Source of the DNA: Candidatus Bathyarchaeum sp.
GTDB taxonomy: Archaea; Thermoproteota; Bathyarchaeia; Bathyarchaeales; Bathyarchaeaceae
NCBI GenBank assembly: GCA_003096235.1
Contig: PIXT01000125.1
Location: 1-14,688 of the forward strand
Length of the DNA stretch: 14,688 nt
Direction: 5' to 3'
Part shown: piece by piece, positions 1 through 6,983 of the stretch
Position numbering within the stretch: the stretch's first letter is position 1
How the letters are laid out: each line of letters starts with the position of its first letter
The notes under the pieces: model-generated
Told to the model about the DNA's origin: nothing
Seen by the model: only the letters and a program-made list of their open reading frames with translations
Databases searched by the model: none
Program-made: the position numbers and the translations under genes

Positions 1-918
1 TACCCCTTCAACCAAACGCTCTTAACCGAAATAGAACAAGTCACGGACGTTCAATGCGCAGTACCAATACTGATGCACAGGCTACGTGCCATGGTGTTCA
101 CAGGCATAGACCCCTCTGAAACACGAACAAATGCAGTATTACCGTGCTCGGTAATTGAGGGCAGATATCTTACACCCGATGATGGTTATGTTGCTCTTGT
201 TGACAAGGAATACGCTGAACTAAACAACCTCACGTTAGGGTCAACCGTAAACTACGCCGCAGATTTTGAGGTAGTAGGCATAGTTGAAGTCAGCGCAACA
301 AACATCATGAAATCGCACATATACGTGAACCTGCCAGTCGTCCAAGAAGTTTTACCTGAACAACCAATCGGATTAGTGAACATAGGTCTCATCCGAACAA
401 GCAGCCCCACCAAAGTAGAACAAACCGCCGCAACAATAGAAGAACAATGGCCCAGTTCAAGCACATTAACGGGCTCAGACTTGGCTGAAACAGCATCAGG
501 AATCATACAAATCAACGAAGACATGGCATGGAATATCTCAATTGCTATAGCATTCATCACCATCCTGTTCATAGTCAAATCTCAGCTAGGCAATGTAGCA
601 GAGCGCACAAAAGAAATAGGAATACTAAAAGCAATAGGCTGGAGCAACAGCAACATCGTAAACCAAATCGTCATAGAATCCACAATACAAGGAATCATAG
701 GCGGAATACTAGGCTGCCTTTTTGGTTACATTTTCGCTTCATATGCCCTCTCAACAATAGGCGGAGAAATTGGCGGAGCCCTAAAATTTGTAACAATCGA
801 CCCCGTGCTTCTCAGCATAGGATTCGCAACAGCAATACTTAGCGCAGTCGCTGCAGGGCTATTCGCGTCACTAAGAGCAGCTAAACTGGTACCTGTCAAA
901 GCCCTTAGAACAATATAA
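1..918 (+). CDS. ABC transporter permease, FtsX/MacB type (5' truncated by window)
   Basis: The frame is open from base 1, so the true start lies before the window; 305 residues are visible. The first ~140 residues form a mixed, extracytoplasmic-looking domain like the MacB periplasmic core (segment around SVIEGRYLTPDDGYVALVDK). Three hydrophobic segments follow, in the usual FtsX arrangement. Between the first two lies ERTKEIGILKAIGWS, the cytoplasmic coupling motif of FtsX-domain permeases. The protein ends RAAKLVPVKALRTI, also typical. The N-terminal first TM segment must be upstream. It should form a transporter or mechanotransducer with the ATPase whose gene starts 1 to 19 bases after this stop. 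In this family the complex moves lipids, peptides or lipoproteins, or drives envelope remodelling; the substrate cannot be read from sequence. The family call is firm, the substrate unknown. Confidence 0.9.
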   Translation, partial: YPFNQTLLTEIEQVTDVQCAVPILMHRLRAMVFTGIDPSETRTNAVLPCSVIEGRYLTPDDGYVALVDKEYAELNNLTLGSTVNYAADFEVVGIVEVSATNIMKSHIYVNLPVVQEVLPEQPIGLVNIGLIRTSSPTKVEQTAATIEEQWPSSSTLTGSDLAETASGIIQINEDMAWNISIAIAFITILFIVKSQLGNVAERTKEIGILKAIGWSNSNIVNQIVIESTIQGIIGGILGCLFGYIFASYALSTIGGEIGGALKFVTIDPVLLSIGFATAILSAVAAGLFASLRAAKLVPVKALRTI

Positions 919-919
919 A

Positions 920-1657
920 ATGGAGAAATGCTTAGAGATGACAACCAAAAACATAATTGAAGTTTCACACCTATCAAAAACATACCAAAAAGGAGGAGGC
1001 GTCAGCGAAGTAAAAGCCGTTGACGATGTCTCCTTGCAGGTTCCAGAGGGCGAATTTCTCACCATATTAGGTCCATCTGGAAGCGGCAAAACTACTATTC
1101 TTAACATAATAGGAGGTCTGGACAAATCAACCTCTGGCAAGGTAACTGTAGATGGATGTGACATCTCAAAGCTAAATGAGAGCCAACGGGTCAAAGTTAG
1201 ACGCGAAAAAGTTGGTTTTGTTTTTCAGGCATTTAATCTGATTCCCACATTTTCTGCACGAGAAAATATAGAAGCTGCTTTAGCTCCATCGGACATGCCA
1301 AAAAGTGAGCAAACTAATAGGTCAAATGAACTGCTTGAGTTGATGGGTCTAGAGCATCGGGCTGATCATCTTCCAGTAGAATTGAGTGCAGGTGAGCAGC
1401 AAAGAGTGGCAATTGCGCGGGCATTTGCTAACAAGCCCAGAGTTTTGTTGTTGGATGAGCCGACTGGAAATTTGGATACTAAAACGGGGAAAGAGATTTT
1501 GAAACTGTGTCACGATGCTAGTAGGGAGCAGGGTCAAACTGTTGTTGCTGTTACGCATGCGGGTTACGTAAAAAAGTATACTGATCGGTTGTTGTTCATG
1601 AGGGATGGAAAACTGTTTTCTCAAATCCCTGAAGAATTTGAAGAGCCAACCGATTAA
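920..1657 (+). CDS. ABC transporter ATP-binding protein, LolD/MacB type
   Basis: Cytoplasmic nucleotide-binding subunit partnering the preceding permease. Numbering from the ATG at 920: Walker A GPSGSGKT at 51-58, Q-loop Q103, signature LSAGEQQRVAIARA from 155 (the usual LSGGQ is LSAGE here), Walker B RVLLLDEP at 174-181, and H-loop His213 in VAVTHAG. Length 245 is normal for the LolD/MacB/FtsE group, which pairs with FtsX-like permeases. An alternative start is the ATG at 938 (protein then begins MTTKNIIEV), which matches family N-termini better and has GGAG at 922-925; the 920 start overlaps the end of the permease more tightly. The two genes are clearly one operon. The codon style changes inside the gene: the first third favours A/C-ending codons, the last third G/T-ending ones. 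Confidence 0.95.
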   Translation: MEKCLEMTTKNIIEVSHLSKTYQKGGGVSEVKAVDDVSLQVPEGEFLTILGPSGSGKTTILNIIGGLDKSTSGKVTVDGCDISKLNESQRVKVRREKVGFVFQAFNLIPTFSARENIEAALAPSDMPKSEQTNRSNELLELMGLEHRADHLPVELSAGEQQRVAIARAFANKPRVLLLDEPTGNLDTKTGKEILKLCHDASREQGQTVVAVTHAGYVKKYTDRLLFMRDGKLFSQIPEEFEEPTD

Positions 1658-1665
1658 AACAAGAG

Positions 1666-2559
1666 TTACAGTTTTTTGGCTTTTTTTCGTTTCAAAACAA
1701 CGTACAGCATCGCAGCCACTATGATTGATGAACCTGCCGTGAGGGCAACGCCTAGTTCAAAGGGTATACTGGTGCCTAGAAAGCCTTCGTTTTCGTTTAT
1801 TGACAACGTGAGAGGGGTCATCAGGGGGTAAATGTCAACATCGTCTTCAGTAACAGAGTATACGGCGTCGCCGATTCCGTTTTCATCAACATCACTGCCA
1901 TGGTAGTCGCTCCAGTAGTTGCCGCAGGTGCCGTTATCCCAGATATTCAGGTGCTGCTTCCATTTTGGGTCATCGCATTCGCAGTCGTAAACGTTCCATG
2001 TGTTGCCAACAAAACTGTTATGGTAAAAGAGGTTGTACACAATTGAGTGGTCATGTGGAAGTGGTCCCAAGAATACGCCTTGGGTACTATTTTCTATGTA
2101 ATTGGCGACGATTGTGTTTGGGGACTCGGCGAGGAAGATTCCGGTGTTGGAGCCTTTTATTGTGTTGTGGGTTATTGTGTTGTTTGCTGTCCAAAGGTAA
2201 ACGCCAATATTGAAGCCTACAATTCTCAAGTTTTTGATTGTGACATTGCCGTCTGTAACGTTGGATAATTCGATTCCAAAGTCCCATGAACCAACAGGCA
2301 AAATTCTTGGCACCGAATTTAAAGTGTGACCTTTGCCGTCAATTATAATGTCGCTTTTTTCTACTATAATTCCGTAAGATTCTTCGATGTCACCAGCAAA
2401 GATGTACGTGTTTGCGCTGCGATGAATCTTGTTTGTTCCTTCAATGCTTCCATCAGCCCTGATAAAAATCAGCCCAACTGCATCTACACGCAAAATATCC
2501 ACAGCGCACAAACTAACCATGAGCAACAAGGTGAACAGTAGTGCATGCATTTTTTTCAT
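1666..2559 (-). CDS. NosD-like secreted right-handed beta-helix protein with C-terminal membrane anchor
   Basis: Residues 1-27 look like a signal peptide (KKMH followed by LLFTLLLMVSLCAV). Residues ~60-180 contain parallel beta-helix (PbH1) rungs rich in N, I, T and G, such as NTITHNTIKGSNTGIFL. A module near 213-247 (GNYWSDYHGSD, ENGIGDAVYSV, DVDIYPLM) is characteristic of archaeal NosD/surface beta-helix proteins. A TM segment at ~269-289 and a KRKKAKKL tail anchor it with the helix outside the cell. Three cysteines (193, 195, 212) lie in the exported part and could form a disulphide or bind metal. NosD in nitrous oxide reductase loci helps mature a copper centre, but this family is broad in archaea and also includes carbohydrate-binding surface proteins. 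It starts 16 bases after the polyferredoxin stop, so the two are one operon. Fold call strong, function uncertain. Confidence 0.85.
   Translation of the reverse strand: MKKMHALLFTLLLMVSLCAVDILRVDAVGLIFIRADGSIEGTNKIHRSANTYIFAGDIEESYGIIVEKSDIIIDGKGHTLNSVPRILPVGSWDFGIELSNVTDGNVTIKNLRIVGFNIGVYLWTANNTITHNTIKGSNTGIFLAESPNTIVANYIENSTQGVFLGPLPHDHSIVYNLFYHNSFVGNTWNVYDCECDDPKWKQHLNIWDNGTCGNYWSDYHGSDVDENGIGDAVYSVTEDDVDIYPLMTPLTLSINENEGFLGTSIPFELGVALTAGSSIIVAAMLYVVLKRKKAKKL
1672..1687 (+). terminator. Oligo-T terminator of the ABC operon, inside the end of the nosD-like gene
   Basis: Two T tracts (T6 at 1672-1677 and T7 at 1681-1687) start 15 bases after the ATPase stop codon. Archaeal transcription typically terminates at such tracts without a hairpin. 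On the other strand the same bases encode the lysine-rich C-terminus (KRKKAKKL) of the convergent NosD-like protein, so the site is dual use. Inferred from composition only. Confidence 0.5.
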
Positions 2560-2570
2560 TGAGCTTTTAT

Positions 2571-2577
2571 CTCCTTT
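2571..2577 (-). promoter_or_regulatory. Shine-Dalgarno of the nosD-like gene, overlapping the upstream stop codon
   Basis: On the - strand AAAGGAG lies 11 bases before the ATG at 2559 and touches the TAA (2576-2578) of the polyferredoxin gene. Ribosomes finishing the first gene would sit on this site, which suggests translational coupling. Confidence 0.6.
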
Positions 2578-4201
2578 ACTCTAGCCAATTTCTTGACTTT
2601 ATCAATGTCTTGCCTGCGACTTTCAATTGTAAAGCATCTTCGTATGGGCACATTTCAACACAGCGTAGACAGAGTATACAGTTGGAGGTTGTAACGTCTC
2701 CGCTCTTCTTGTCATACACTTCAGTAACCTGTGTTGGGCATACTCGTTTACAGATTCCACATTTGGTGCATTTTTCTTCCTTTTTATCTAAACGAAGAAC
2801 AGACACCCACTTGAAGGGCGGAAAACGATTAAACAAAGCAATCAATGCGCCCATAGGGCAGATTCTGCACCATGCGCGTCTATAAAAAAATGAAACTGCT
2901 ATAACGACGCCTAATACAAGCAGGTTTAATGAGGTGACGTAGTAGCCTAACTCGTAGAATTGTCCTGTTGTTACTTGAGTAATCCATTCAAACCGTATCA
3001 ACCCCACGGACGATTCTAGCAGCACACAAAACGGTTTCATTGGGCAAACCTGACAAAAAGGCGCAGAGAAGTATTGGTAAATAAATCCGCCTTCTTCGGT
3101 TCCGGGAATTAATTGTGTACCTGCAATGGCTTCTGAACCAAACATGACGCTTAGCAATATGATGAGCGCTAAAATTACGTACCCGAATTGATGAAACTTT
3201 TTGTTAAAGTCTTCGGAAAAATCGCGGTGCGGTATCTTGAGCGCTTTTCTGAGGTAAGTAAGTAAATCCATAAACAAGCCAAAGGGGCATACCCATCCAC
3301 AGAATGCTTTACCCAAAAGAATAGACAGCACAATGATTACTGCAAAAACTACTGCCAACCTGACTAGCCCAGAAGAATTGTAGTCTACACCCCAGCCGCG
3401 GGCGCCTTCCCAAAACGGGTAAATGTATGTTTGAATCTCCCAAAGGGCACAAGTTACGGTTCTGCCGCAGGGATAGTAGCATCCAAAGAATGGGACTGGA
3501 AAACCGTCCTGCATTTCAACACCTGCAACGTTTGTTCCAACCAAAAACTCGTGTACAGGAATTTTGCTGGCGGGTTGTGGCAAGATTTCGTGGTCAATAA
3601 ACATGCCAAAGAATATCAGAAAAACCAGACCTACTTGAATGAAAAGCCTAAATGAGCTGATTTTTCTGGTCTTCTTTTTTAGTCCAGTTACTGCAAATAC
3701 TGCTCCAATGCTTACTGTGGTTACAGCTGCAGCAATCAACAAAGGATTTGGATTAAATGGCGAACCAACAATCGGCTGTACAATTGAAGGATCAGCCGAT
3801 GGGTCAATTACAGTTACACCTAGCCTGTCGTTTATGTGTCCAAGTATTGGAAATACGTTCCAGTATCCAGCCATGTCAAGCTGTTGCGTTACTGTGAATG
3901 CGCCTGTTTCGTTGTCGGCTATAATTACTTGGTCTACCCAGCTGTAGTCGGGTCTAACAAACGTCACTCTTACTTCAAGGCTTCTTGTTTCCTCTTCAGT
4001 TCCAAGACAAACTGTTCCGGTTACGGTGACGCTTTCGTTTATGTAAATTTCAGTTGATGATATTGCGGCGGTTATGTGGGGACCATAGCAGCTGGAAACG
4101 GGTTGACAAACAAGAACTCCGCCCATGATTACGACAACTACAGCTGTTAAAACAATCACAAAGGAAGTCTTTGTTTTTATGCCCTTTTTGTTTTTCACCA
4201 T
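2576..4201 (-). CDS. NapH/NosR-type membrane polyferredoxin with N-terminal Ig-like extracytoplasmic domain
   Basis: Membrane electron-transfer protein, 541 residues from this start. Order: TM ~14-33; a beta-rich Ig-like outside domain ~42-135 with threonine/valine strands (SVTVTGTV, GAFTVTQQL); TM ~152-173; TM ~186-202; a Cys-rich loop CYYPCGRTVTC at 241-251; TM ~281-296; CGWVCP at 301-306; a further TM; CQVCPMKPFC at 383-392; TM ~424-440; CRICPMG from 445; then two classical [4Fe-4S] motifs, CTKCGICKRVCP (478-489) and CILCLRCVEMCP (508-519), in the cytoplasm. The repeated CxxxCP/CxxCP pattern is that of NapH, CcoG and NosR C-terminal regions, which pass electrons across or along the membrane. 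Start choice: ATG at 4201 gives a proper signal-anchor N-terminus with GGTG 6 bases upstream; the frame extends to a GTG at 4273, which adds 24 unlikely residues. The Ig-like fusion is unusual. Partners unknown. Confidence 0.85.
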   Translation of the reverse strand: MVKNKKGIKTKTSFVIVLTAVVVVIMGGVLVCQPVSSCYGPHITAAISSTEIYINESVTVTGTVCLGTEEETRSLEVRVTFVRPDYSWVDQVIIADNETGAFTVTQQLDMAGYWNVFPILGHINDRLGVTVIDPSADPSIVQPIVGSPFNPNPLLIAAAVTTVSIGAVFAVTGLKKKTRKISSFRLFIQVGLVFLIFFGMFIDHEILPQPASKIPVHEFLVGTNVAGVEMQDGFPVPFFGCYYPCGRTVTCALWEIQTYIYPFWEGARGWGVDYNSSGLVRLAVVFAVIIVLSILLGKAFCGWVCPFGLFMDLLTYLRKALKIPHRDFSEDFNKKFHQFGYVILALIILLSVMFGSEAIAGTQLIPGTEEGGFIYQYFSAPFCQVCPMKPFCVLLESSVGLIRFEWITQVTTGQFYELGYYVTSLNLLVLGVVIAVSFFYRRAWCRICPMGALIALFNRFPPFKWVSVLRLDKKEEKCTKCGICKRVCPTQVTEVYDKKSGDVTTSNCILCLRCVEMCPYEDALQLKVAGKTLIKSRNWLE

Positions 4202-4355
4202 GAATGGGCACCACAGACTCTTTTTGGCGGCTGCACAAAAAAGCGTTTTTGTCAAGAAAGTTTGACTGGACACAACTGTTTGAGTTCAGATTAGATTCAT
4301 ACAATAATTTTGAAGACATGAGACTGAAAATAGTTTAAGTTATGGTCTACGGTGG

Positions 4356-4724
4356 CTAACGTTTTTCTATGATGATTTTTGTTCCCCGTTTGACTTTGCT
4401 GAACAGCTCTATGTTCTTGGTTACTTTACCGATTATGTTGACTGGACTGTAGGGCTGTGTTTCACCCCAGAAGATACAAAATGCGCTTCCCATTGGCCAG
4501 TATGCTAAGGCTCCCTGCTCTACGGTTGGTGAAGATTTTTCGTTACCCATTTTCACGGGGATGTCAAAGTATACTTCTTCTTGCCACAGGGCTGCCATCC
4601 CCTCTATTGGAAGTGCCCTAATTATTGCATCTGTGGTTCGAGGAGAACGGATGCGAACAAGTTCTCCCTCTGCAGTGCCGACGCCGTCTATAACAAATCT
4701 AATTGGTATGCGAGAAACGCTCAT
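4356..4724 (-). CDS. Cyclophilin-like fold protein (Cyclophil_like / TM1367-type family)
   Basis: A 122-residue single-domain, beta-rich cytoplasmic protein. It carries features of the small prokaryotic cyclophilin-like family (Pfam Cyclophil_like, formerly DUF369): an N-terminal strand IPIRFVIDGVG, EEVYFDIPV in the middle, the block GALAYWPMGSAFCIFWGET (77 onward) and SPVNIIGKV. The length is typical. The family has the cyclophilin barrel, but peptidyl-prolyl isomerase activity is not established for most members, so no activity is claimed. No Shine-Dalgarno is seen before the ATG (upstream bases GTGTTTAAAA), so a leaderless or near-leaderless transcript is likely. It is divergent from the thermosome gene, with a shared 227-base intergenic region, which hints at a link with protein folding (inference). 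Confidence 0.8.
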   Translation of the reverse strand: MSVSRIPIRFVIDGVGTAEGELVRIRSPRTTDAIIRALPIEGMAALWQEEVYFDIPVKMGNEKSSPTVEQGALAYWPMGSAFCIFWGETQPYSPVNIIGKVTKNIELFSKVKRGTKIIIEKR

Positions 4725-4895
4725 TTTTAAACACTAATGTAATGTTTATTGGCTCTTATTATTAGGTTTTATTACACAACTCAATTCAAGATACATTTCC
4801 ACTGAACAAGTTGATGTTAAAATATGAATTAATATTTGATTTATCTGACGTTTTTTGCCAAAATGGAGCTCTAAACTCTAAAACAGACCAGTAAA

Positions 4896-4910
4896 CTTTA
4901 TATTTAAAGG
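4896..4910 (+). promoter_or_regulatory. TATA box of the thermosome gene
   Basis: CTTTATATTTAAAGG is a near-palindromic archaeal TATA box. A start of transcription ~26 bases downstream of its centre falls near 4929, which leaves a ~23-base leader that contains the Shine-Dalgarno at 4937. The rest of 4725-4895 is AT-rich with no further clear element. Confidence 0.7.
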
Positions 4911-4936
4911 CATTTTCTAGTGTTCCGAAACAAATT

Positions 4937-4943
4937 AAGGAGT
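4937..4943 (+). promoter_or_regulatory. Shine-Dalgarno that decides the TTG start of the thermosome gene
   Basis: AAGGAGT ends 8 bases before TTG at 4952. An ATG at 4945 is only 2 bases after the site, is out of frame, and stops after five codons. TGA (4949-4951) directly precedes the TTG in frame, so no earlier start is possible. Confidence 0.8.
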
Positions 4944-4951
4944 AATGTTGA

Positions 4952-6622
4952 TTGTCTTCTAATTTAGCTGGAACACCAGTTCTTATACTCCGTGAAGGAG
5001 CATCTCGATCACGAGGTCAAGAAGCCCAACACGCCAACATCATGGCTGCACAGATAGTAGCTGAGTCAGTGAAAAGCGCTCTTGGACCCCGCGGAATGGA
5101 CAAAATGCTTGTAGACAGTTTTGGGGACGTAACTATAACAAGTGACGGACGAACAGTTTTAGATGAAATGGATATACAGCACCCTGCTGCTAAGATGCTA
5201 GTAGAGGTTGCCAAAACCCAAGACGATGAAGTGGGAGACGGCACCACAACTTCTGTAATTATTGCCGGCGAACTTCTTGCAAAAGCTGAAACTTTAATCG
5301 AAAAGAATGTTCACCCAACAGTCATTATTGACGGATATAGGAAAGCTGCTGAGAAAGCTCTTGAAACTTTAGAAAAAATTGCAATAAAAGTCAGTTCAAC
5401 TGACAAGAAAATGATAAAGAAAGCTGCCATGACATCGATGGCTAGCAAACTCGTTTCTGGAAGCAGGGACTATCTTGGCGATATTGCAACTGATGCTGTT
5501 TTGCAGGTTGCAGTGAAAACTGCTAACGGATACAAGGTAGATATTGGCAACATCAAGGTGGAGAAGAAGCCTGGTGAATCTCTTATTGATACAAAGCTCA
5601 TAAATGGTATAGTTCTTGACAAAGAGGCTGTTCATTCTGGAATGCCTAAGCGGGTAGAGAACGCTAAAATCGTTTTGATTGATGCAGCGCTTGAGATAGA
5701 GAAAACCGAGTTTGATGCTAAAATTAACATAGAAAGCCCAGAGCAGATGGATGCTTTCCTTAAACAGGAAGAAAACATGATAAAGGGTATGGTAGACAAG
5801 CTTGTTGCCAAAGAGGCAAATGTTGTTCTATGCCAAAAAGGCATCGACGATTTGGCTCAACACTTTCTTGCACGAAAAGGCATCTTGGCAGTCCGCCGAG
5901 TAAAGAAATCGGACATGGAAGCACTAGCTAAAGCAACAGGAGCAAAAGTTGTCACAAACCTAAACGACATAAACAAGAAAGACATCGGCTACGCCAAGAT
6001 TGTAGAAGAACGCAAAATCGGCGACGACAAAATGACATTCATAGAAGGATGCAAAAATCCTTTGGCAGTCACAATCCTCATACGCGGAGGAACCGAAAGA
6101 ATAGTTGACGAAGCAGAACGCTCACTACACGATGCACTATGCGTTGTAGGCGACATCGTTGAAGAACCTAAAATCTTAGGTGGAGGCGGTGCACCAGAAA
6201 TGGAAATGGCAAAAGTACTCAAAGAGTACGCCGAAACCCTTCCTGGACGAGAACAACTCGCAGTAATGCAGTTCGCTGAAGCACTTGAAGTAATCCCAAC
6301 CACTTTAGCAGAAAACGCTGGACTCGACCCAATCGACATCATCTCAGGTCTACGTGCAGAACACGAAAAAGGAAAAACATGGGCAGGCGTAGACGTTGAC
6401 ATCGGCAAGGCTGGCGACATGGAAAAAGCAGGCGTATTTGAGCCAATAGCAGTTAAGAAACAGATAATCAAATCCTGTTCCGAAGCCGCAACATTAATCC
6501 TAAAGATTGACGATGTTATAGCATCAGGAAAAATGAAGGCTCCCGCAGGTCCACCTGGCGGCATGGGTGGTATGGGCGGAATGGGAGGCATGGGCGGCAT
6601 GGGCATGCCACCAGGCATGTAG
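4952..6622 (+). CDS. Thermosome subunit (group II chaperonin)
   Basis: ATP-driven cytosolic protein-folding chamber subunit, 556 residues, a normal family length. Visible motifs: [12 protein letters not shown] at 44-55 and GDGTTT at 95-100 (nucleotide phosphate binding, catalytic Asp96), an apical domain in the middle, [18 protein letters not shown] in the second equatorial half, and a flexible tail of GGM repeats ([14 protein letters not shown]...) ending PPGM, typical of archaeal subunits. It starts with TTG. Transcription is probably driven by the TATA box at 4896-4910. rpoK follows in the same reading frame directly after the TAG stop. Codon style changes near 5880: earlier codons often end in T or G (GCT, CTT, GTT), later ones in A or C. 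It is divergent from a cyclophilin-like gene. The identification is certain; alpha or beta subunit type cannot be assigned. Confidence 0.98.
   Translation: MSSNLAGTPVLILREGASRSRGQEAQHANIMAAQIVAESVKSALGPRGMDKMLVDSFGDVTITSDGRTVLDEMDIQHPAAKMLVEVAKTQDDEVGDGTTTSVIIAGELLAKAETLIEKNVHPTVIIDGYRKAAEKALETLEKIAIKVSSTDKKMIKKAAMTSMASKLVSGSRDYLGDIATDAVLQVAVKTANGYKVDIGNIKVEKKPGESLIDTKLINGIVLDKEAVHSGMPKRVENAKIVLIDAALEIEKTEFDAKINIESPEQMDAFLKQEENMIKGMVDKLVAKEANVVLCQKGIDDLAQHFLARKGILAVRRVKKSDMEALAKATGAKVVTNLNDINKKDIGYAKIVEERKIGDDKMTFIEGCKNPLAVTILIRGGTERIVDEAERSLHDALCVVGDIVEEPKILGGGGAPEMEMAKVLKEYAETLPGREQLAVMQFAEALEVIPTTLAENAGLDPIDIISGLRAEHEKGKTWAGVDVDIGKAGDMEKAGVFEPIAVKKQIIKSCSEAATLILKIDDVIASGKMKAPAGPPGGMGGMGGMGGMGGMGMPPGM
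6559..6615 (+). repeat. Tandem 9-base repeat encoding the GGM tail
   Basis: Units of the form GGNATGGGN recur about five times (GGCATGGGT, GGTATGGGC, GGAATGGGA, GGCATGGGC, GGCATGGGC). They encode the Gly-Gly-Met tail of the chaperonin. Copy number in such a tract can vary between strains. Confidence 0.85.
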
Positions 6623-6637
6623 GAGCGTAATAGACAA

Positions 6638-6892
6638 ACGACAGCGAAAAACGAAGTTTCAATCGGACCTACTAAACTGACCCGTTTTGAACGGGCTCGG
6701 ATAGTGGGAGCTAGAGCATTACAAATTGCAATGGGGGCTCCACTTCTTGTGGAATCTCCAGTAGCACGTGCTGGTCCTATTGACATCGCGCTTTTGGAGT
6801 TAGAGTCTCGGATTCTTCCTCTCACTATACGTCGTACACTACCGAACGAAGAATATCAAGATGTCCCACTGAAGTGGTTAACACCACTCTAA
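6638..6892 (+). CDS. rpoK: DNA-directed RNA polymerase subunit K (RpoK/Rpb6), start codon unusual
   Basis: Small structural subunit of archaeal RNA polymerase that helps clamp the large subunit and assists assembly. The conserved block [20 protein letters not shown], then [28 protein letters not shown] and [14 protein letters not shown], matches the family throughout. The frame is open from the base after the thermosome TAG (6620-6622), but it contains no ATG, GTG or TTG until GTG at 6704, which would remove the conserved TRFERARI segment. I place the start at ACG 6638 (84 residues, N-terminus [10 protein letters not shown]), one base from ATG and 12 bases after GGAG at 6622-6625. Alternatives are a sequencing error here, a shorter protein from 6704, or read-through of the TAG giving a chaperonin-RpoK fusion. 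Product identity is strong, the exact start is not. Confidence 0.85.
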   Translation, partial: TTAKNEVSIGPTKLTRFERARIVGARALQIAMGAPLLVESPVARAGPIDIALLELESRILPLTIRRTLPNEEYQDVPLKWLTPL

Positions 6893-6911
6893 AGTTTTCT
6901 ATCATAAGCTA

Positions 6912-6946
6912 TTTTTTTAGCCCTAATTTTTTTTTAAAAATTTTTT
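6912..6946 (+). terminator. Oligo-T terminator after thermosome-rpoK, bidirectional
   Basis: T7 at 6912-6918 and a T9-A5-T6 block at 6927-6946 follow the rpoK stop by 20 bases. The block also offers an A/T tract to transcription arriving from the convergent gene on the - strand. Confidence 0.65.
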
Positions 6947-6983
6947 CAGGTTCTCAACAACAAAGACACCTGTAAATCTAGTT

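Noticed and set aside
920..1657. Assignment of the ABC ATPase as NosF
   Set aside because: Its partner is an FtsX-domain permease and the sequence is LolD/MacB-like, whereas NosF pairs with the ABC-2 type permease NosY.
4202..4273. GTG-initiated 24-residue extension of the polyferredoxin
   Set aside because: The extra residues lack any family resemblance and would spoil the signal-anchor start; ATG at 4201 is better.
4945..4962. Five-codon ATG frame just before the thermosome TTG
   Set aside because: It is only two bases from the Shine-Dalgarno, too close for initiation, and ends at once.
5989..6825. 278-codon open frame antisense to the thermosome and rpoK genes
   Set aside because: It mirrors the coding strand (its Pro/Met repeats are the reverse of the GGM tail), shows no domain pattern, and overlaps two certain genes.
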